From: Asanoa siamensis
Lineage (GTDB): Bacteria; Actinomycetota; Actinomycetes; Mycobacteriales; Micromonosporaceae
Assembly: GCF_016862555.1 (NCBI RefSeq)
Contig: NZ_BONE01000002.1
Location: 1-64,000, forward strand
Direction of reading: 5' to 3'
DNA length: 64,000 nt
Shown here: piece by piece, positions 34,452 to 43,338 of the stretch
Numbering within the stretch: the stretch's first letter is position 1
Layout: the number at the start of each line of letters is the position of its first letter
Notes under the pieces: generated by a model
What the model was told of the DNA's origin: nothing
Seen by the model: only the letters and a program-made list of their open reading frames with translations
The model's database searches: none
Program-made: the position numbers and the translations under genes

Positions 34452-35258
34452 CTAGACCGGTATCGCGAGAGTGACGGTCAGGCCGTCTTCCACCTCGCCG
34501 GTGACGGTGCCCAACTGCAGGGAGTAACCGTCGCTGAACACCATGTCGGATTCGAGCGTGGTGTCGCGCATGTTGCGCACGCTCTGCTCGTAGCCGGCGG
34601 TGGCGTAGACCTTGGTGCTCGGGTCGGCCGGCAGGGCGATTTGGCTGGTGCGCAGCTTGTCACTGGCCGTGGTCGCCTTGTCGAGCGTGGCGTAGACCTC
34701 GAAGTGGATGTGCGGCCAGCGGCCGTCGTACGCGGCGGGGTAAATGCTGGTGAAGGTCAGCTTGCCGGCCGCGTCGGCGACCTGGACGCCGCGGAGGTAG
34801 TTCTCCTGCTCGACGCCCTGCGAATACAGCGAGTAACGGCCCTGCTGGTCGCAGTGCCAGAGGTAGACGGCGGCGCCAGCTAGCGGCCGGCCGTCGCCGT
34901 TGGCGACGTCGAGCACCGTGAGGGCGATCGTCAGCGGCACACCCGTCGCGACGGCCGATCCAGTGCCGAAGCTGCGGGTGAGGTCGCTGCGCACGATGCC
35001 GCTCTCGGTGAGGACGTTGACGCCGTTGGAACCGTCACCGGGGTACGGCCCGGCGGTCTCCTCGGGGATCTCACCGTCGGCGGCGGTGCTCCGCGCGGCC
35101 GGGGGCGGGCCGCTGCGGGGTCCCGTCGTCGTTTCACCGGCCGGTGCCGAGCAGCCCGCGACGGTGGCCGCGCCCACGCCGCCGAGCAGGCCGAGCAGTC
35201 GCCGCCGGCTGAGCAGCGTGGGCAGGTCGAGCGAGAGTCCCTGGTCGTGCTGGTGCAT
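34452..35258 (-). CDS. Exported intradiol ring-cleavage dioxygenase-like lipoprotein
   Basis: A 268-residue protein with an N-terminal SRRRLLGLLGGVGAATVAGC, a twin-arginine signal and lipobox. The dioxygenase fold follows: PEETAGPYPGDGSN, LTVLDVANGDGRPLAGAAVYLWHCDQQGRYSLYSQG and FTSIYPAAYDGRWPHIHFEVY, which provide the two Tyr and two His iron ligands of intradiol dioxygenases. Exported actinobacterial members (like Streptomyces SACTE_2871) act on catechols outside the cell and may attack lignin-derived aromatics. The ATG at 35258 follows AAGGAGG. Confidence 0.88.
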   Translation of the reverse strand: MHQHDQGLSLDLPTLLSRRRLLGLLGGVGAATVAGCSAPAGETTTGPRSGPPPAARSTAADGEIPEETAGPYPGDGSNGVNVLTESGIVRSDLTRSFGTGSAVATGVPLTIALTVLDVANGDGRPLAGAAVYLWHCDQQGRYSLYSQGVEQENYLRGVQVADAAGKLTFTSIYPAAYDGRWPHIHFEVYATLDKATTASDKLRTSQIALPADPSTKVYATAGYEQSVRNMRDTTLESDMVFSDGYSLQLGTVTGEVEDGLTVTLAIPV

Positions 35259-35299
35259 CGGCGGCCTCCTTGGTGTGGTGGCCCCTAGAGTTCGTCGGA

Positions 35300-35731
35300 T
35301 TACTGCGGCGCCGCTTTCGGCGGGCTGTGGGGTGGCTGTGGGTCCAACTCCTGGAAGAGGGTGACGTGCAGGTCGCCGGGGGCGTCGAGCCGGGAGTTCA
35401 GCGACCGCCACGGCGTCTCCGTCGGCGGTGCCACCTCGGCTGCGCCCGCGTCGACGAGCGCGGCCGTGCCCGCGGCGGTGTCGTCGACCTCGAACGCGAT
35501 CCGGAATCTTGGCGCCACGGGCCGCCCGACCTCGACCTCGTCGATGTAGCGGTGATGCGCCGGGTTGGCCAGTTCCAGCGTGGCCCGGCCGGCCTCGAGG
35601 ATCATCACCCGCTCGTCACCGCCACCACTGAACGCCGCCTCCTCGGTGAGCCCGAGCGCGTCCCGGAAGAACGCCACGGCCGCGTCGTAGTCCTCGACCT
35701 CGACCACCAGTCGCATCTGATTGACCCGCAT
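35300..35731 (-). CDS. VOC-superfamily (glyoxalase/bleomycin-resistance-like) protein
   Basis: A 143-residue single-domain vicinal-oxygen-chelate protein: MRLVVEVEDYDAAVAFFRDALGL at the start, RVMILEAGRATLEL mid-way, and the second repeat FRIAFEVDDTAAGTAALVDAGAA ending DLHVTLFQEL. Such proteins are lyases, dioxygenases or drug-binding resistance proteins. The exact role cannot be told. It lies ten bases downstream of the dehydrogenase on the same strand, so it is likely in its operon. Confidence 0.85.
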   Translation of the reverse strand: MRVNQMRLVVEVEDYDAAVAFFRDALGLTEEAAFSGGGDERVMILEAGRATLELANPAHHRYIDEVEVGRPVAPRFRIAFEVDDTAAGTAALVDAGAAEVAPPTETPWRSLNSRLDAPGDLHVTLFQELDPQPPHSPPKAAPQ

Positions 35732-35741
35732 GGCGGTTAAC

Positions 35742-36644
35742 CTAGCCGCGGCTCGACCTCGTGCGTAGCTCGCGGAGGTGCTTGGCCATCGTGCTGATGT
35801 CCTTGTCGGCGTAGCCGTCGTCGAGCGCGGCGGCCACCGCGGCCTTGTTGGCCAGGGCCTGCGGCATCGGGACGCCCACGCGCTCGGCCAGCGCCAGCAC
35901 CAGGTCGGCGTCCTTCGCGACGAGGTCGAGCGAGAACGCGACGGGCGTGTCGTCGGGGTGCTCGAAGACGGCCCGCTTGTACTTCAGGAACGGTGCGCCC
36001 GTCGCACCCGCCTCGAACACGTCGTACGCCAGGGCGGGGTTGATGCCGGCCGCCTGTGCCAGCACGTACGCCTCCGAAAGGCCCTGGTTGATCGCGATGA
36101 GCAGGGTGTTGATCGCGACCTTCATCGTGGCGCCGGTCCCGGTCGGTCCGATGTGGAAGACCTTGCTGCCCAGCTTGTCGAGGATCGGCCTGGCCTGCTC
36201 GATGTCGTCGGCGTCGCCCGCGGCCAACACGGTCAGCGTGCCGGCTTCGACGGCGGAGACGCTGCCGGAGACGGGGGAGTCGACGTGTACGCCGCCGGCG
36301 CCGCGCACCATCTCGGCGAGCCGCAGCGTGGTGTGCGGGTCGATGGTGCTGGTGTCGACGACGATGGTGCCGCGCCGGAGCCCGGCCACGATCCCGTCGC
36401 GCCCCTCGTGCGCGCCCAGGTCCGCGGCGTCGTTGGAGAGCGAGACGAGCACGACGTCGGAGGTCCCGGTGGCCTCCCGCGGCGTCCCGGCGACGGTCGC
36501 GCCGGTCCGCGCGGCCACGTCCTCGGCGGTCTCCCGGGTGCGGTTCCACACGGTCACCGGATAGCCGAACGTGCGCAACCGCCCCACCATCGCGCCGCCC
36601 ATGTGCCCGCTGCCGATCACCGCCACCCGCGTCGTGTCCGTCAT
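35742..36644 (-). CDS. NAD(P)-dependent 3-hydroxyisobutyrate dehydrogenase-like enzyme
   Basis: A 300-residue beta-hydroxyacid dehydrogenase. The Rossmann motif VAVIGSGHMGGAMVGRL is at residues 7-23; the substrate-binding DSPVSGSVSAVEAGTLTVLAAGD and catalytic Lys region (GTGATMKVAINTLLIAINQGLSEA) are intact. Related enzymes act on 3-hydroxyisobutyrate, tartronate semialdehyde or succinic semialdehyde (GLYR type). The substrate is not determined. It is followed closely by the VOC protein gene. Confidence 0.9.
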   Translation of the reverse strand: MTDTTRVAVIGSGHMGGAMVGRLRTFGYPVTVWNRTRETAEDVAARTGATVAGTPREATGTSDVVLVSLSNDAADLGAHEGRDGIVAGLRRGTIVVDTSTIDPHTTLRLAEMVRGAGGVHVDSPVSGSVSAVEAGTLTVLAAGDADDIEQARPILDKLGSKVFHIGPTGTGATMKVAINTLLIAINQGLSEAYVLAQAAGINPALAYDVFEAGATGAPFLKYKRAVFEHPDDTPVAFSLDLVAKDADLVLALAERVGVPMPQALANKAAVAAALDDGYADKDISTMAKHLRELRTRSSRG

Positions 36645-36695
36645 CCCCCCATCCTCCCACCGCGCGTGGCCAGGTGTTTCTCGTTCGCGTCGGGC

Positions 36696-38762
36696 TCAGC
36701 GCGGGGGTGGGCCGACCGCGACCGCTTCCGGCGGCTGGTTGCTCTCCGTGTCGACCAGGCGGGTGGCGATGCGGCTGAGGGCTGCGTCCAGGTCGGCCCG
36801 GGTCGGGCGCTGGCCGTCGCGTTCCGGCAGTTTGGTCAGCAGCCAGGCCTTCCAGGCCTCGGCGAGCCGGCCGTAGTACTCCTCGCCCCGGCCGGTCAGG
36901 CTCAGGCACTCGTTGTCGTCGATGGCCACCAGCCCGCGGAAGGCGGCCTGGGCGAACGCCGGGCGCAGCACCGGGCCCGGGAGGCGGTAGGCGCGGCCGA
37001 TGCCGTCGAGGTCGATGGGGCCCGCGTACCGGGTGCGCAGGTGGATCTGGGCCAGGCACCAGGCGTCGGCGGCGCCCAGGCCGGTGCCCGAGGCGGCCAG
37101 CACCGCCGGCGCCGCGGTCGGGCCCTCGCTGCGGAACACCCGGGAGATCGCCCGCTCGAGCTCGCCGTCGGAGCTCTGCGCGTCCGGCATGCCGAAGCCC
37201 TCGCCCAGGTCGGGTGCGGCTTTGCGGGCCATGTCGCGCAGCGGCACCTCCTTGAGGAACCAGGCGAGCGCGAAGGCGATCAGCGGCACCGGGACGGCGT
37301 AGAGGAAAAGGCTGTGCACCGACTGCGCGTACGCCTCGATGATCGGTCCGGACTGGTTCGGTGGCAGGTTGTGCACCGCGCTCGGCACGCCGAGCACATT
37401 GGGTGGGATCACCCCGGTCTGGCGGAGTGCGTCGGTCAGATGGTGGTTGAGCTGGTTGGCGAAGATCGTGCCGAACACGGCCGCGCCGAACGAGCTGCCC
37501 AGGGTGCGCAGGAAGGTGACGCCGGAGGTGGCGACGCCGAGGTCGCGGTACGCCACCGTGTTCTGGACGATGATGATCAGGATCTGCATCGACAGGCCGA
37601 TGCCCACGCCGAAGACGAACATGTAGACGGACGTGAGCAGCACCGACGTGCCGGTGCCGGCCCGCGAGAGCAGGAACAGGCCGAGGGCCATGACCAGGCC
37701 GCCGGCGATCGGGAAGGCCTTGTAGCGGCCGGTGCGGCTGACGGTGGTGCCGGCCAGGACCGCGGTCACGAGCAGCCCGATCACGAGGGGCAGCGTGCGT
37801 ACGCCCGAGACCGTCGCGGACACACCCTGGACCCATTGCAGGTACGTGGGCAGGAAGGTGAGCGCGCCGATCAAGGTGAAGCCGACGACGAAGCTGAGCG
37901 CGGACGAGACGACGAAGACGCGCGACTGGAACAGCCGGATCGGCAGCACGGGCTCCTGTGCCCGGCGCTCGTTGAAGCCGAACGCCACGAGCAGGACGAC
38001 CGACACGGCGAACAGCCCGATGATGACGGGGGAGTTCCAGGGGTACTCGGTGCCGCCCCAACTCGTCGCCAGCGTGAGGCCCGCGGCGCCGGTGCCGATG
38101 AGCACGATGCCGGCGTAGTCGATGATCGGCCGGCGGTTGCTGGTGATCGCCGGGATGGTCCGGGCGGCGACCAGGATGACCAGCACCGCGAGCGGCACGT
38201 TGATGTAGAACACCCAGCGCCAGCCGAGGCCGCTGTCGGTGAACAGGCCGCCGATCAGCGGGCCGACGACGGTGGCCAGGCCGAACACGGCGCCGAGCCC
38301 GCCCTGGTAGCGGCCACGGTCGCGGAGCGGGATCACGTCACCGATCAGGGCGGTCGCGGTGACGAGCAGGCCGCCGGCGCCGATGCCCTGGACGGCGCGC
38401 GAGGTGACGAGCCAGATCAGGCTCTGCGCGGCACCGCAGAGCAGCGAGCCGAGGATGAAGACCAGGGCGCTGACCTGGAAGATCCGCTTGCGCCCGAACT
38501 GGTCACCGAACTTCCCGGCCAGCGCCGCGGCGACGGTCTGCGTGAGCAGATAGGCGGTCACGACCCAGGACAGATGATCGGCGCCACCGAGCTCACCGAC
38601 GATCGTGGGCAGGGCGGTCGCGACCACGGTCTGATCCATGGCGGCAAGCAACAACCCGAGCGCGACGGTGCCGTAGATGACGTTGATCTGGCGCCGTGAC
38701 AACTCGGGCCGGCGCACGTCGTCGCCCGGGCTTTCTGCAGCCGCCGTGATCGCCACGCGCAC
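36696..38762 (-). CDS. DHA2-type (14-helix) MFS drug exporter with C-terminal cytoplasmic domain
   Basis: A 688-residue EmrB/QacA-type multidrug antiporter. Helix 1 DQTVVATALPTIVGELGG, the loop motif GKFGDQFGRKRIF, and motif C GAVFGLATVVGPLIGGLFTD are typical. After the last helix (about residue 510) a 170-residue soluble tail contains a winged-helix-like segment (LDGIGRAYRLPGPVLRPAFAQAAFRGLVAIDDNECLSLTGRGEEYYGRL). Such tails occur in some actinobacterial DHA2 proteins, and their role is unclear. Divergent neighbours are absent and no operator is evident. Confidence 0.9.
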   Translation of the reverse strand: MRVAITAAAESPGDDVRRPELSRRQINVIYGTVALGLLLAAMDQTVVATALPTIVGELGGADHLSWVVTAYLLTQTVAAALAGKFGDQFGRKRIFQVSALVFILGSLLCGAAQSLIWLVTSRAVQGIGAGGLLVTATALIGDVIPLRDRGRYQGGLGAVFGLATVVGPLIGGLFTDSGLGWRWVFYINVPLAVLVILVAARTIPAITSNRRPIIDYAGIVLIGTGAAGLTLATSWGGTEYPWNSPVIIGLFAVSVVLLVAFGFNERRAQEPVLPIRLFQSRVFVVSSALSFVVGFTLIGALTFLPTYLQWVQGVSATVSGVRTLPLVIGLLVTAVLAGTTVSRTGRYKAFPIAGGLVMALGLFLLSRAGTGTSVLLTSVYMFVFGVGIGLSMQILIIIVQNTVAYRDLGVATSGVTFLRTLGSSFGAAVFGTIFANQLNHHLTDALRQTGVIPPNVLGVPSAVHNLPPNQSGPIIEAYAQSVHSLFLYAVPVPLIAFALAWFLKEVPLRDMARKAAPDLGEGFGMPDAQSSDGELERAISRVFRSEGPTAAPAVLAASGTGLGAADAWCLAQIHLRTRYAGPIDLDGIGRAYRLPGPVLRPAFAQAAFRGLVAIDDNECLSLTGRGEEYYGRLAEAWKAWLLTKLPERDGQRPTRADLDAALSRIATRLVDTESNQPPEAVAVGPPPR

Positions 38763-38783
38763 CCCCGTACGCCCGTTGGGCCT

Positions 38784-39554
38784 TCAGCCTATGGGCGGAA
38801 TGAGCACGTTGAGGCAGGTTACGCAACCTTCGAGTTTCTCGTACTCGCTGATGTCCACGACGACCGGCGCGAACCCGAGCCGATGGATGAGGTCGGCGGT
38901 CCGCGGGGCGGAGGCGGCGATCAACACCCGCTCGTCCCCGAGCGGCACGACGTGGCAGCCGGCTTCCTCCTCGACGGGAAGGAGCGGGGGCAGGGCGCGG
39001 ATGTCGACGAGGCCGGGCAGGGCGACGAGGGTGCCGTCGGGCAGGGCGGTGACGGCGGACTTGAGGTGCAGGACACCGTGGAGGGTGACGGGGGTGGTGG
39101 TCCGGCCACGGGTGGCGAGGTGGTCGCGGAGTTGGGCGAAGCCGGCCTCGTTGGTTCTCCCGCCGACGCCGACGTAGACGTGGTCGCCAACCTGGAGCAC
39201 GTCACCCCCGTCGAGGGTGCCGGGCGCTTGGATCTCGACGACGTCGAGCAGCAGGGCTTCGGCGGCGGCCCGCGCGCCTTGGACCTCCGGCCGCCGTTCG
39301 GGCGCGCCGGGCCGGGTGACCACGGCGAGCCCACCACAGACGACGAGCGTGTCCTCGACGAACACGCTGTCGGGGCAGTCATCGGCGGGCGCGACGTCGA
39401 CGACGGACCAGCCCGCGTCGGCGAGCGCGGCGCGGTAGGCGTCACGCTGCCGCCGGGCCAGCCCGACGTCGATGGGCGAGCGTTCGATGTGCGTGACGAT
39501 CCCGTCGGCAAGCCGTGGACTGGGCGCCCGAACGAGCGCGGTACCGGTGATCAT
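38784..39554 (-). CDS. ddaH: Dimethylargininase (DDAH), N(G),N(G)-dimethylarginine dimethylaminohydrolase
   Basis: A 256-residue guanidine-modifying enzyme: the pentein fold begins with ALVRAPSPRLADGIVTH, and carries SVFVEDTLVV (Glu/Asp), GTLDGGDVLQVGDHVYVG, catalytic His in GVLHLKSAVTALPDG and catalytic Cys247 in EGCVTCLNVLIPP. It would hydrolyse methylated arginines to citrulline and methylamines; arginine-deiminase-like activity is the main alternative. The ATG at 39554 has only a weak ribosome site. Confidence 0.9.
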   Translation of the reverse strand: MITGTALVRAPSPRLADGIVTHIERSPIDVGLARRQRDAYRAALADAGWSVVDVAPADDCPDSVFVEDTLVVCGGLAVVTRPGAPERRPEVQGARAAAEALLLDVVEIQAPGTLDGGDVLQVGDHVYVGVGGRTNEAGFAQLRDHLATRGRTTTPVTLHGVLHLKSAVTALPDGTLVALPGLVDIRALPPLLPVEEEAGCHVVPLGDERVLIAASAPRTADLIHRLGFAPVVVDISEYEKLEGCVTCLNVLIPPIG

Positions 39555-39612
39555 GCGCCCGATTCTTGGCTGCCGCGGCCAGCGACGCAACGCCACCGCC
39601 GCCTCACGGGCG

Positions 39613-41175
39613 TTAGCGGCGCAGGGAGGTGGTGATGGTCATCAGGTCGGACTGGGTGATGGGCTCGCCCTTGCCGCCGCGGGCCTCCTGCATCGCCTTG
39701 GCCAGTTGGGCGCGGCGGAGCACCTCGCCGATATCCGCGCCGCTGAAGCCGTGGCTGGCCGCGGCCAGGGCGGCCGGGTCGACGTCCTTGGCGAACATGG
39801 TGAAACCCGCGTACTCGTGGCGTTCCGCCAGGTCCCGGATCTTCATCTTGAAGATCTCGGCGCGGCCGGTCTCGTCGGGTAGCGGGATCGACAGCTTGAT
39901 GTCGAAGCGGCCCGAGCGGATCAGGGAGTCGTCGACCCGGTGTGGGAAGTTGGTCGTCGCCACCACGATCACGTTCTCGTTCTCTTCGATCAGGGTGTTC
40001 ATCTCCTGCTTGAAGATGCCGGCCACGGCGTTGACGGCCTGGCTCGCCGCGTCGCCGCCCGCGCCGGCGTAGCTGATGATGCTGTCGAACTCGTCGAAGA
40101 GCATCACCGTCGGGTGCCGGTAGCGGCGGGCCTCCTGGAAGATCGTCTTGATGTTGCGCTCGGAGCCGCCGAGCCACTTGTCGAGGATCTCGGGCGTACG
40201 GATCTCGCGGAACGTCGCCCCGATCTCGTTGGCCAGCGCCCTGGCGAGCATGGTCTTGCCGGTGCCGGGCGGGCCGTAGAGCAGGATGCCCTGCGGCCGC
40301 CGCGCGCCCCAGCGGGCCATGATGTCGGGGTGCCGGAAGCTGACGGCGATCTCGCGGAACTGGCCGACGATCGCGGTCAGGCCGCCGACGTGGTCGAGGG
40401 TGACGTTCTCGGTGCGGGTCGGCCCCGGCGAGGCGGCCGACGGCTGCGCCGCGTCCGGCGGCGGCTGGCTCTCGCGGCGGCCGATCACGTAGGTGCGCCC
40501 GCGCAGCGGCGCTTCACCGCCCACGAACTCGCCGACGACGCGCAACACCAGCAGCGTCATCTCGCGGAGCAGGTCGGTGGTCATCTCGGTGCTGGGGACG
40601 GCGGCCCGGATCGAGACGGTACGCGGCCCGCCGCGCAGCGGCCCGTCGGACGAGAACGGGTTGGAGTTGCCGGACGCCGGTGGCCCCGCATAGGTGATCG
40701 TCGCCTTGAGCCCGGCCGCGTTCGCGGCGGCCAACGGGTCGACCTTCTCGCCGTAGTCGTCCGGCGGCCAGATCGTGCGCACCAACCGGCTCGGCACGGT
40801 CGCGATCACCTCGGCGCCTTGCGCGATCTTGCTCGCCACCGGCCCGTCATTGCCGAACCGCTTGGCGAGCATCGCCCCGAGCGGCGCCGCGGCCCCGAGC
40901 ATGGCGGCGTCGAACATCGTGCGGGCGGTCGGCCCACCCTTGACGCTCACGTCGGCCGACATCTGATGGGTCAGCGCGCCGTCGACGGTGGCGGTGTCCA
41001 GCCAGTAGCGGACGTCCTGCACAGGCGGCGGAAAATAACCACCACCCAACAACCGCACCCGATCTTCCCGCGCCGCCACAATGATCGCTGGACCATCGTT
41101 GATCACCAAGCGCGCACCGAGCACCTCAACGGTCTCGGTGCCGCGCCGCGGCCCGTTAGAGGCTCCGTCCGACAT
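39613..41175 (-). CDS. AAA-type ATPase
   Basis: A 520-residue protein. The N-terminal ~255 residues form an unassigned domain with a short Gly/Ala-rich hydrophobic stretch (TMFDAAMLGAAAPLGAMLAKRFG). The AAA module has Walker A GPPGTGKT at 301-308, Walker B VMLFDEFDSI, sensor-1 VVATTNFP and arginine finger RSGRFD; it resembles the FtsH/Cdc48/ESX-associated class. The ATG at 41175 follows GGGGGTGG. It may be a remodelling or segregase-type ATPase; partners are unknown since it stands alone. Confidence 0.88.
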   Translation of the reverse strand: MSDGASNGPRRGTETVEVLGARLVINDGPAIIVAAREDRVRLLGGGYFPPPVQDVRYWLDTATVDGALTHQMSADVSVKGGPTARTMFDAAMLGAAAPLGAMLAKRFGNDGPVASKIAQGAEVIATVPSRLVRTIWPPDDYGEKVDPLAAANAAGLKATITYAGPPASGNSNPFSSDGPLRGGPRTVSIRAAVPSTEMTTDLLREMTLLVLRVVGEFVGGEAPLRGRTYVIGRRESQPPPDAAQPSAASPGPTRTENVTLDHVGGLTAIVGQFREIAVSFRHPDIMARWGARRPQGILLYGPPGTGKTMLARALANEIGATFREIRTPEILDKWLGGSERNIKTIFQEARRYRHPTVMLFDEFDSIISYAGAGGDAASQAVNAVAGIFKQEMNTLIEENENVIVVATTNFPHRVDDSLIRSGRFDIKLSIPLPDETGRAEIFKMKIRDLAERHEYAGFTMFAKDVDPAALAAASHGFSGADIGEVLRRAQLAKAMQEARGGKGEPITQSDLMTITTSLRR

Positions 41176-41458
41176 TGATCCACCCCCGTCAGAAACCGGG
41201 TCGACCCGCAAGCTAAGACTGACACGCCCCGCCCACCCCGGCCACCGATCGCGCCCGAACACCCACCCCACCGCCCGGCACGCCCTGTTCGCTCCCCGAG
41301 ACGCCGCTAAGCACCGCTATCGTCATGTTCGTCCGCTTTCCGTGGGGCACATGCCCGCCCGGGGCCCGGCGGGTGCGACGCCGCGCGTCCGCAGGAGCTG
41401 GCGGGTGCCAGGCCGCGCGTTCGCACGGAAAACGCCGTGTGAGAGCCCTTCGCGGGCC

Positions 41459-41911
41459 TCAGGACACGCAGAACTCGTTGCCCTCCGGATCCTGCATCGT
41501 CACCGCGAAGTAATCGTTCCCCGGGTCGTCAAGAACCCGGAAGACGCTAGCCCCGGCCGCGCATAGTCGGGCGACCTCCGCCTCCACCGCCGCCCGCCGT
41601 TCGGCCAGCGGCCGCGAACGCCCGCCGCTCACATCCAGGTCGAGATGCAGGCGGTTCTTGACGGTCTTCCCCTCCGGAACCTGCTGGAACCAGAACCTCG
41701 GCCCCACACCCGCCGGGTCGACCAGCCGATCCGGTAGATCAGGCGCGCCGGCCAGCTCGGCTTCGGGCACGCCGACGCTGCGATACCACGCGTGCCACGA
41801 CGCGAAGCCCGACGGCGGCGGCGCCAGGTCGTAGCCCAGCGCCGTCGCCCAGAAGGCCGCCTGCGAGGTCGGGGACGCGCAGTCGATCGTGATCTGAAAG
41901 CTCGTCGTCAT
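41459..41911 (-). CDS. VOC-superfamily (glyoxalase-like) protein
   Basis: A 150-residue glyoxalase-like protein of the subgroup with the opening FQITIDCASPTSQAAFWATALGYDLAPPPSGF, an internal GPRFWFQQVPEGKTVKNRLHLDLDV and the C-terminal VTMQDPEGNEFCVS. In this subgroup most proteins are of unknown role. The ATG at 41911 is preferred; a GTG at 41929 would add six residues. It lies 33 bases downstream of the second conservon on the same strand and may be read through from it. Confidence 0.85.
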   Translation of the reverse strand: MTTSFQITIDCASPTSQAAFWATALGYDLAPPPSGFASWHAWYRSVGVPEAELAGAPDLPDRLVDPAGVGPRFWFQQVPEGKTVKNRLHLDLDVSGGRSRPLAERRAAVEAEVARLCAAGASVFRVLDDPGNDYFAVTMQDPEGNEFCVS

Positions 41912-41944
41912 GCGGCCATCTTCGACCACACGTACGACAAGAAA

Positions 41945-42547
41945 TCAGTGCGCGGCCACCCGGTCGCCGCGGCGGGACGCGACGTGCTCGACCAACGCGA
42001 TCAGCAGGTCCTTGCCCGACTGCCGGTCCCGCGCGTCGCACAGCAACACGGGCACGTCCGGATCGAGGTCGAGGGCGTTGCGGACCGAGTCCGGGCTGTG
42101 CTTCTGGATCCCGTCGAAGCAGTTCACGCCCACCACGAACGGCGTGTTCCGCGTCTCGAAGTAGTCGACCGACGGAAAACAGTCGGCCAGCCGCCGGGTG
42201 TCGGCCAGCACGACCGCGCCCAGGGCGCCGAAGGCCAACTCGTCCCAGAGGAACCAGAAACGGTCCTGGCCGGGCGTACCGAAGAGGTAGACCTGCAGGT
42301 CCTCGTTGATCGTGATCCGGCCGAAGTCCATCGCGACCGTGGTCGTGGTCTTGCCCTCGACACCGGATACGTCGTCGGTGGCCTCGCTCGCCGAGCTGAG
42401 CACCTCCTCGGTCTGCAGCGGACGGATCTCGCTGACCGCGCCGACCAAGGTGGTCTTACCCACGCCGAAACCGCCCGCGATCAGGATCTTCAGGGCGATC
42501 GGGATGTGTTGCCCCTCCCCGGGTCGGTCAGAGTGCACGGAGTCCAT
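41945..42547 (-). CDS. cvnD: Conservon GTPase (CvnD-type), operon 2
   Basis: A 200-residue GTPase. Walker A GGFGVGKTT (25-33), DFGRITINEDLQVYLFGTPGQDRFWFLWDE and VNCFDG follow the same pattern as in operon 1 (15984-16592), confirming paralogy. It overlaps the upstream DUF742 gene by 20 bases, exactly the overlap length found in operon 1, so the operon architecture is strictly conserved. Confidence 0.93.
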   Translation of the reverse strand: MDSVHSDRPGEGQHIPIALKILIAGGFGVGKTTLVGAVSEIRPLQTEEVLSSASEATDDVSGVEGKTTTTVAMDFGRITINEDLQVYLFGTPGQDRFWFLWDELAFGALGAVVLADTRRLADCFPSVDYFETRNTPFVVGVNCFDGIQKHSPDSVRNALDLDPDVPVLLCDARDRQSGKDLLIALVEHVASRRGDRVAAH

Positions 42548-42914
42548 TGACCACCGCCTGGAGGATGTCGTTATCGGGCAGGGAGGCCGCGGGCTGCGGC
42601 TCGTAAGAAGCCACGAGCCCGGCGGAGAGCAGATCACCAAGGAGTACGCGTACGACGCCGAGCGCCAGATCGACCCGGGCCGACAACTCGGCGACCGCCA
42701 CCGGACGCTGCGCGACCTCGATGATCGCGCGGTGTTCGGGTTGCAGCGGCGCGAGGTCGACCCGGTCGAGCGGGGCCGCCACGACGAATGCCACGAGGTC
42801 GAAGCCGCTGGCCGGCTTCACCCGGCCGCCCGTCACGGTGTACGGGCGGACGACCGGGCCGGCGTCCATGTCCAGCCAGTCGGGCTGGCCGGAGCGGCGC
42901 GGGTCAGCCACCAT
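42528..42914 (-). CDS. cvnC: Conservon DUF742 protein (CvnC-type), operon 2
   Basis: A 128-residue DUF742 protein: VVRPYTVTGGRVKPASGFDLVAFV, then VAVAELSARVDLALGVVRVLLGDLLSAGLVASYEP and the ILQAVVNGLRAL tail. The winged-helix-like middle matches that of the operon 1 protein. It overlaps the roadblock gene by 11 bases and the GTPase gene by 20, so the three are tightly coupled. Confidence 0.92.
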   Translation of the reverse strand: MVADPRRSGQPDWLDMDAGPVVRPYTVTGGRVKPASGFDLVAFVVAAPLDRVDLAPLQPEHRAIIEVAQRPVAVAELSARVDLALGVVRVLLGDLLSAGLVASYEPQPAASLPDNDILQAVVNGLRAL

Positions 42915-43338
42915 CGGCGCTCCCCGGCGGTGCGGTCGGCGGGATCCGGGCCGGCGAGGTGAGGTTCTGGCCGACGCGGGTGACGAGCATGGCCATCTCG
43001 TACGCGGCCAGCCCGATGTCGGTCTCCGACGTCGCGAGCAGCGCGAGGCACGCGCCCTGGCCCGCCGCGGTCACGAACAGGTATGCCTGCTCCATCTCGA
43101 CCACCGTCTGCCGCACGGCACCGGCGTCGAAGTGGCGGGCCGCGCCCTTCGCGAGGCTCTGGAAGCCCGCCGCCATCGCGGCCAGGTGCTCGGCGTCGTC
43201 GCGTTCCAGCCCGTGGGTCGAACCCATCAGCAGCCCGTCGGCGGAGAGCACGATCGCCTGTTGCGCCCCGGGCACGCGGGCGACTAGGTCTTCGAGCAGC
43301 CAGTCGAGGTTGGACTGCGGCCTGGTCGTCTGCGTCAC
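42904..43338 (-). CDS. cvnB: Conservon roadblock/LC7 protein (CvnB-type), operon 2
   Basis: A 144-residue roadblock protein: NLDWLLEDLVARVPGAQQAIVLSADGLLMGSTHGL, the RHFDAGAVRQTVVEMEQAYLFVT core and AAYEMAMLVTRVGQNL. Its GTG at 43338 directly follows the kinase stop codon TAA (no intervening base). It probably links the sensor to the GTPase, as in operon 1. Confidence 0.93.
   Translation of the reverse strand: MTQTTRPQSNLDWLLEDLVARVPGAQQAIVLSADGLLMGSTHGLERDDAEHLAAMAAGFQSLAKGAARHFDAGAVRQTVVEMEQAYLFVTAAGQGACLALLATSETDIGLAAYEMAMLVTRVGQNLTSPARIPPTAPPGSADGG

Noticed and set aside
36645-38699. Long plus-strand open frame opposite the DHA2 exporter and dehydrogenase
   Set aside because: Antisense shadow caused by GC-rich codon use, with no domains and an Asp/Gln/Gly-rich composition.
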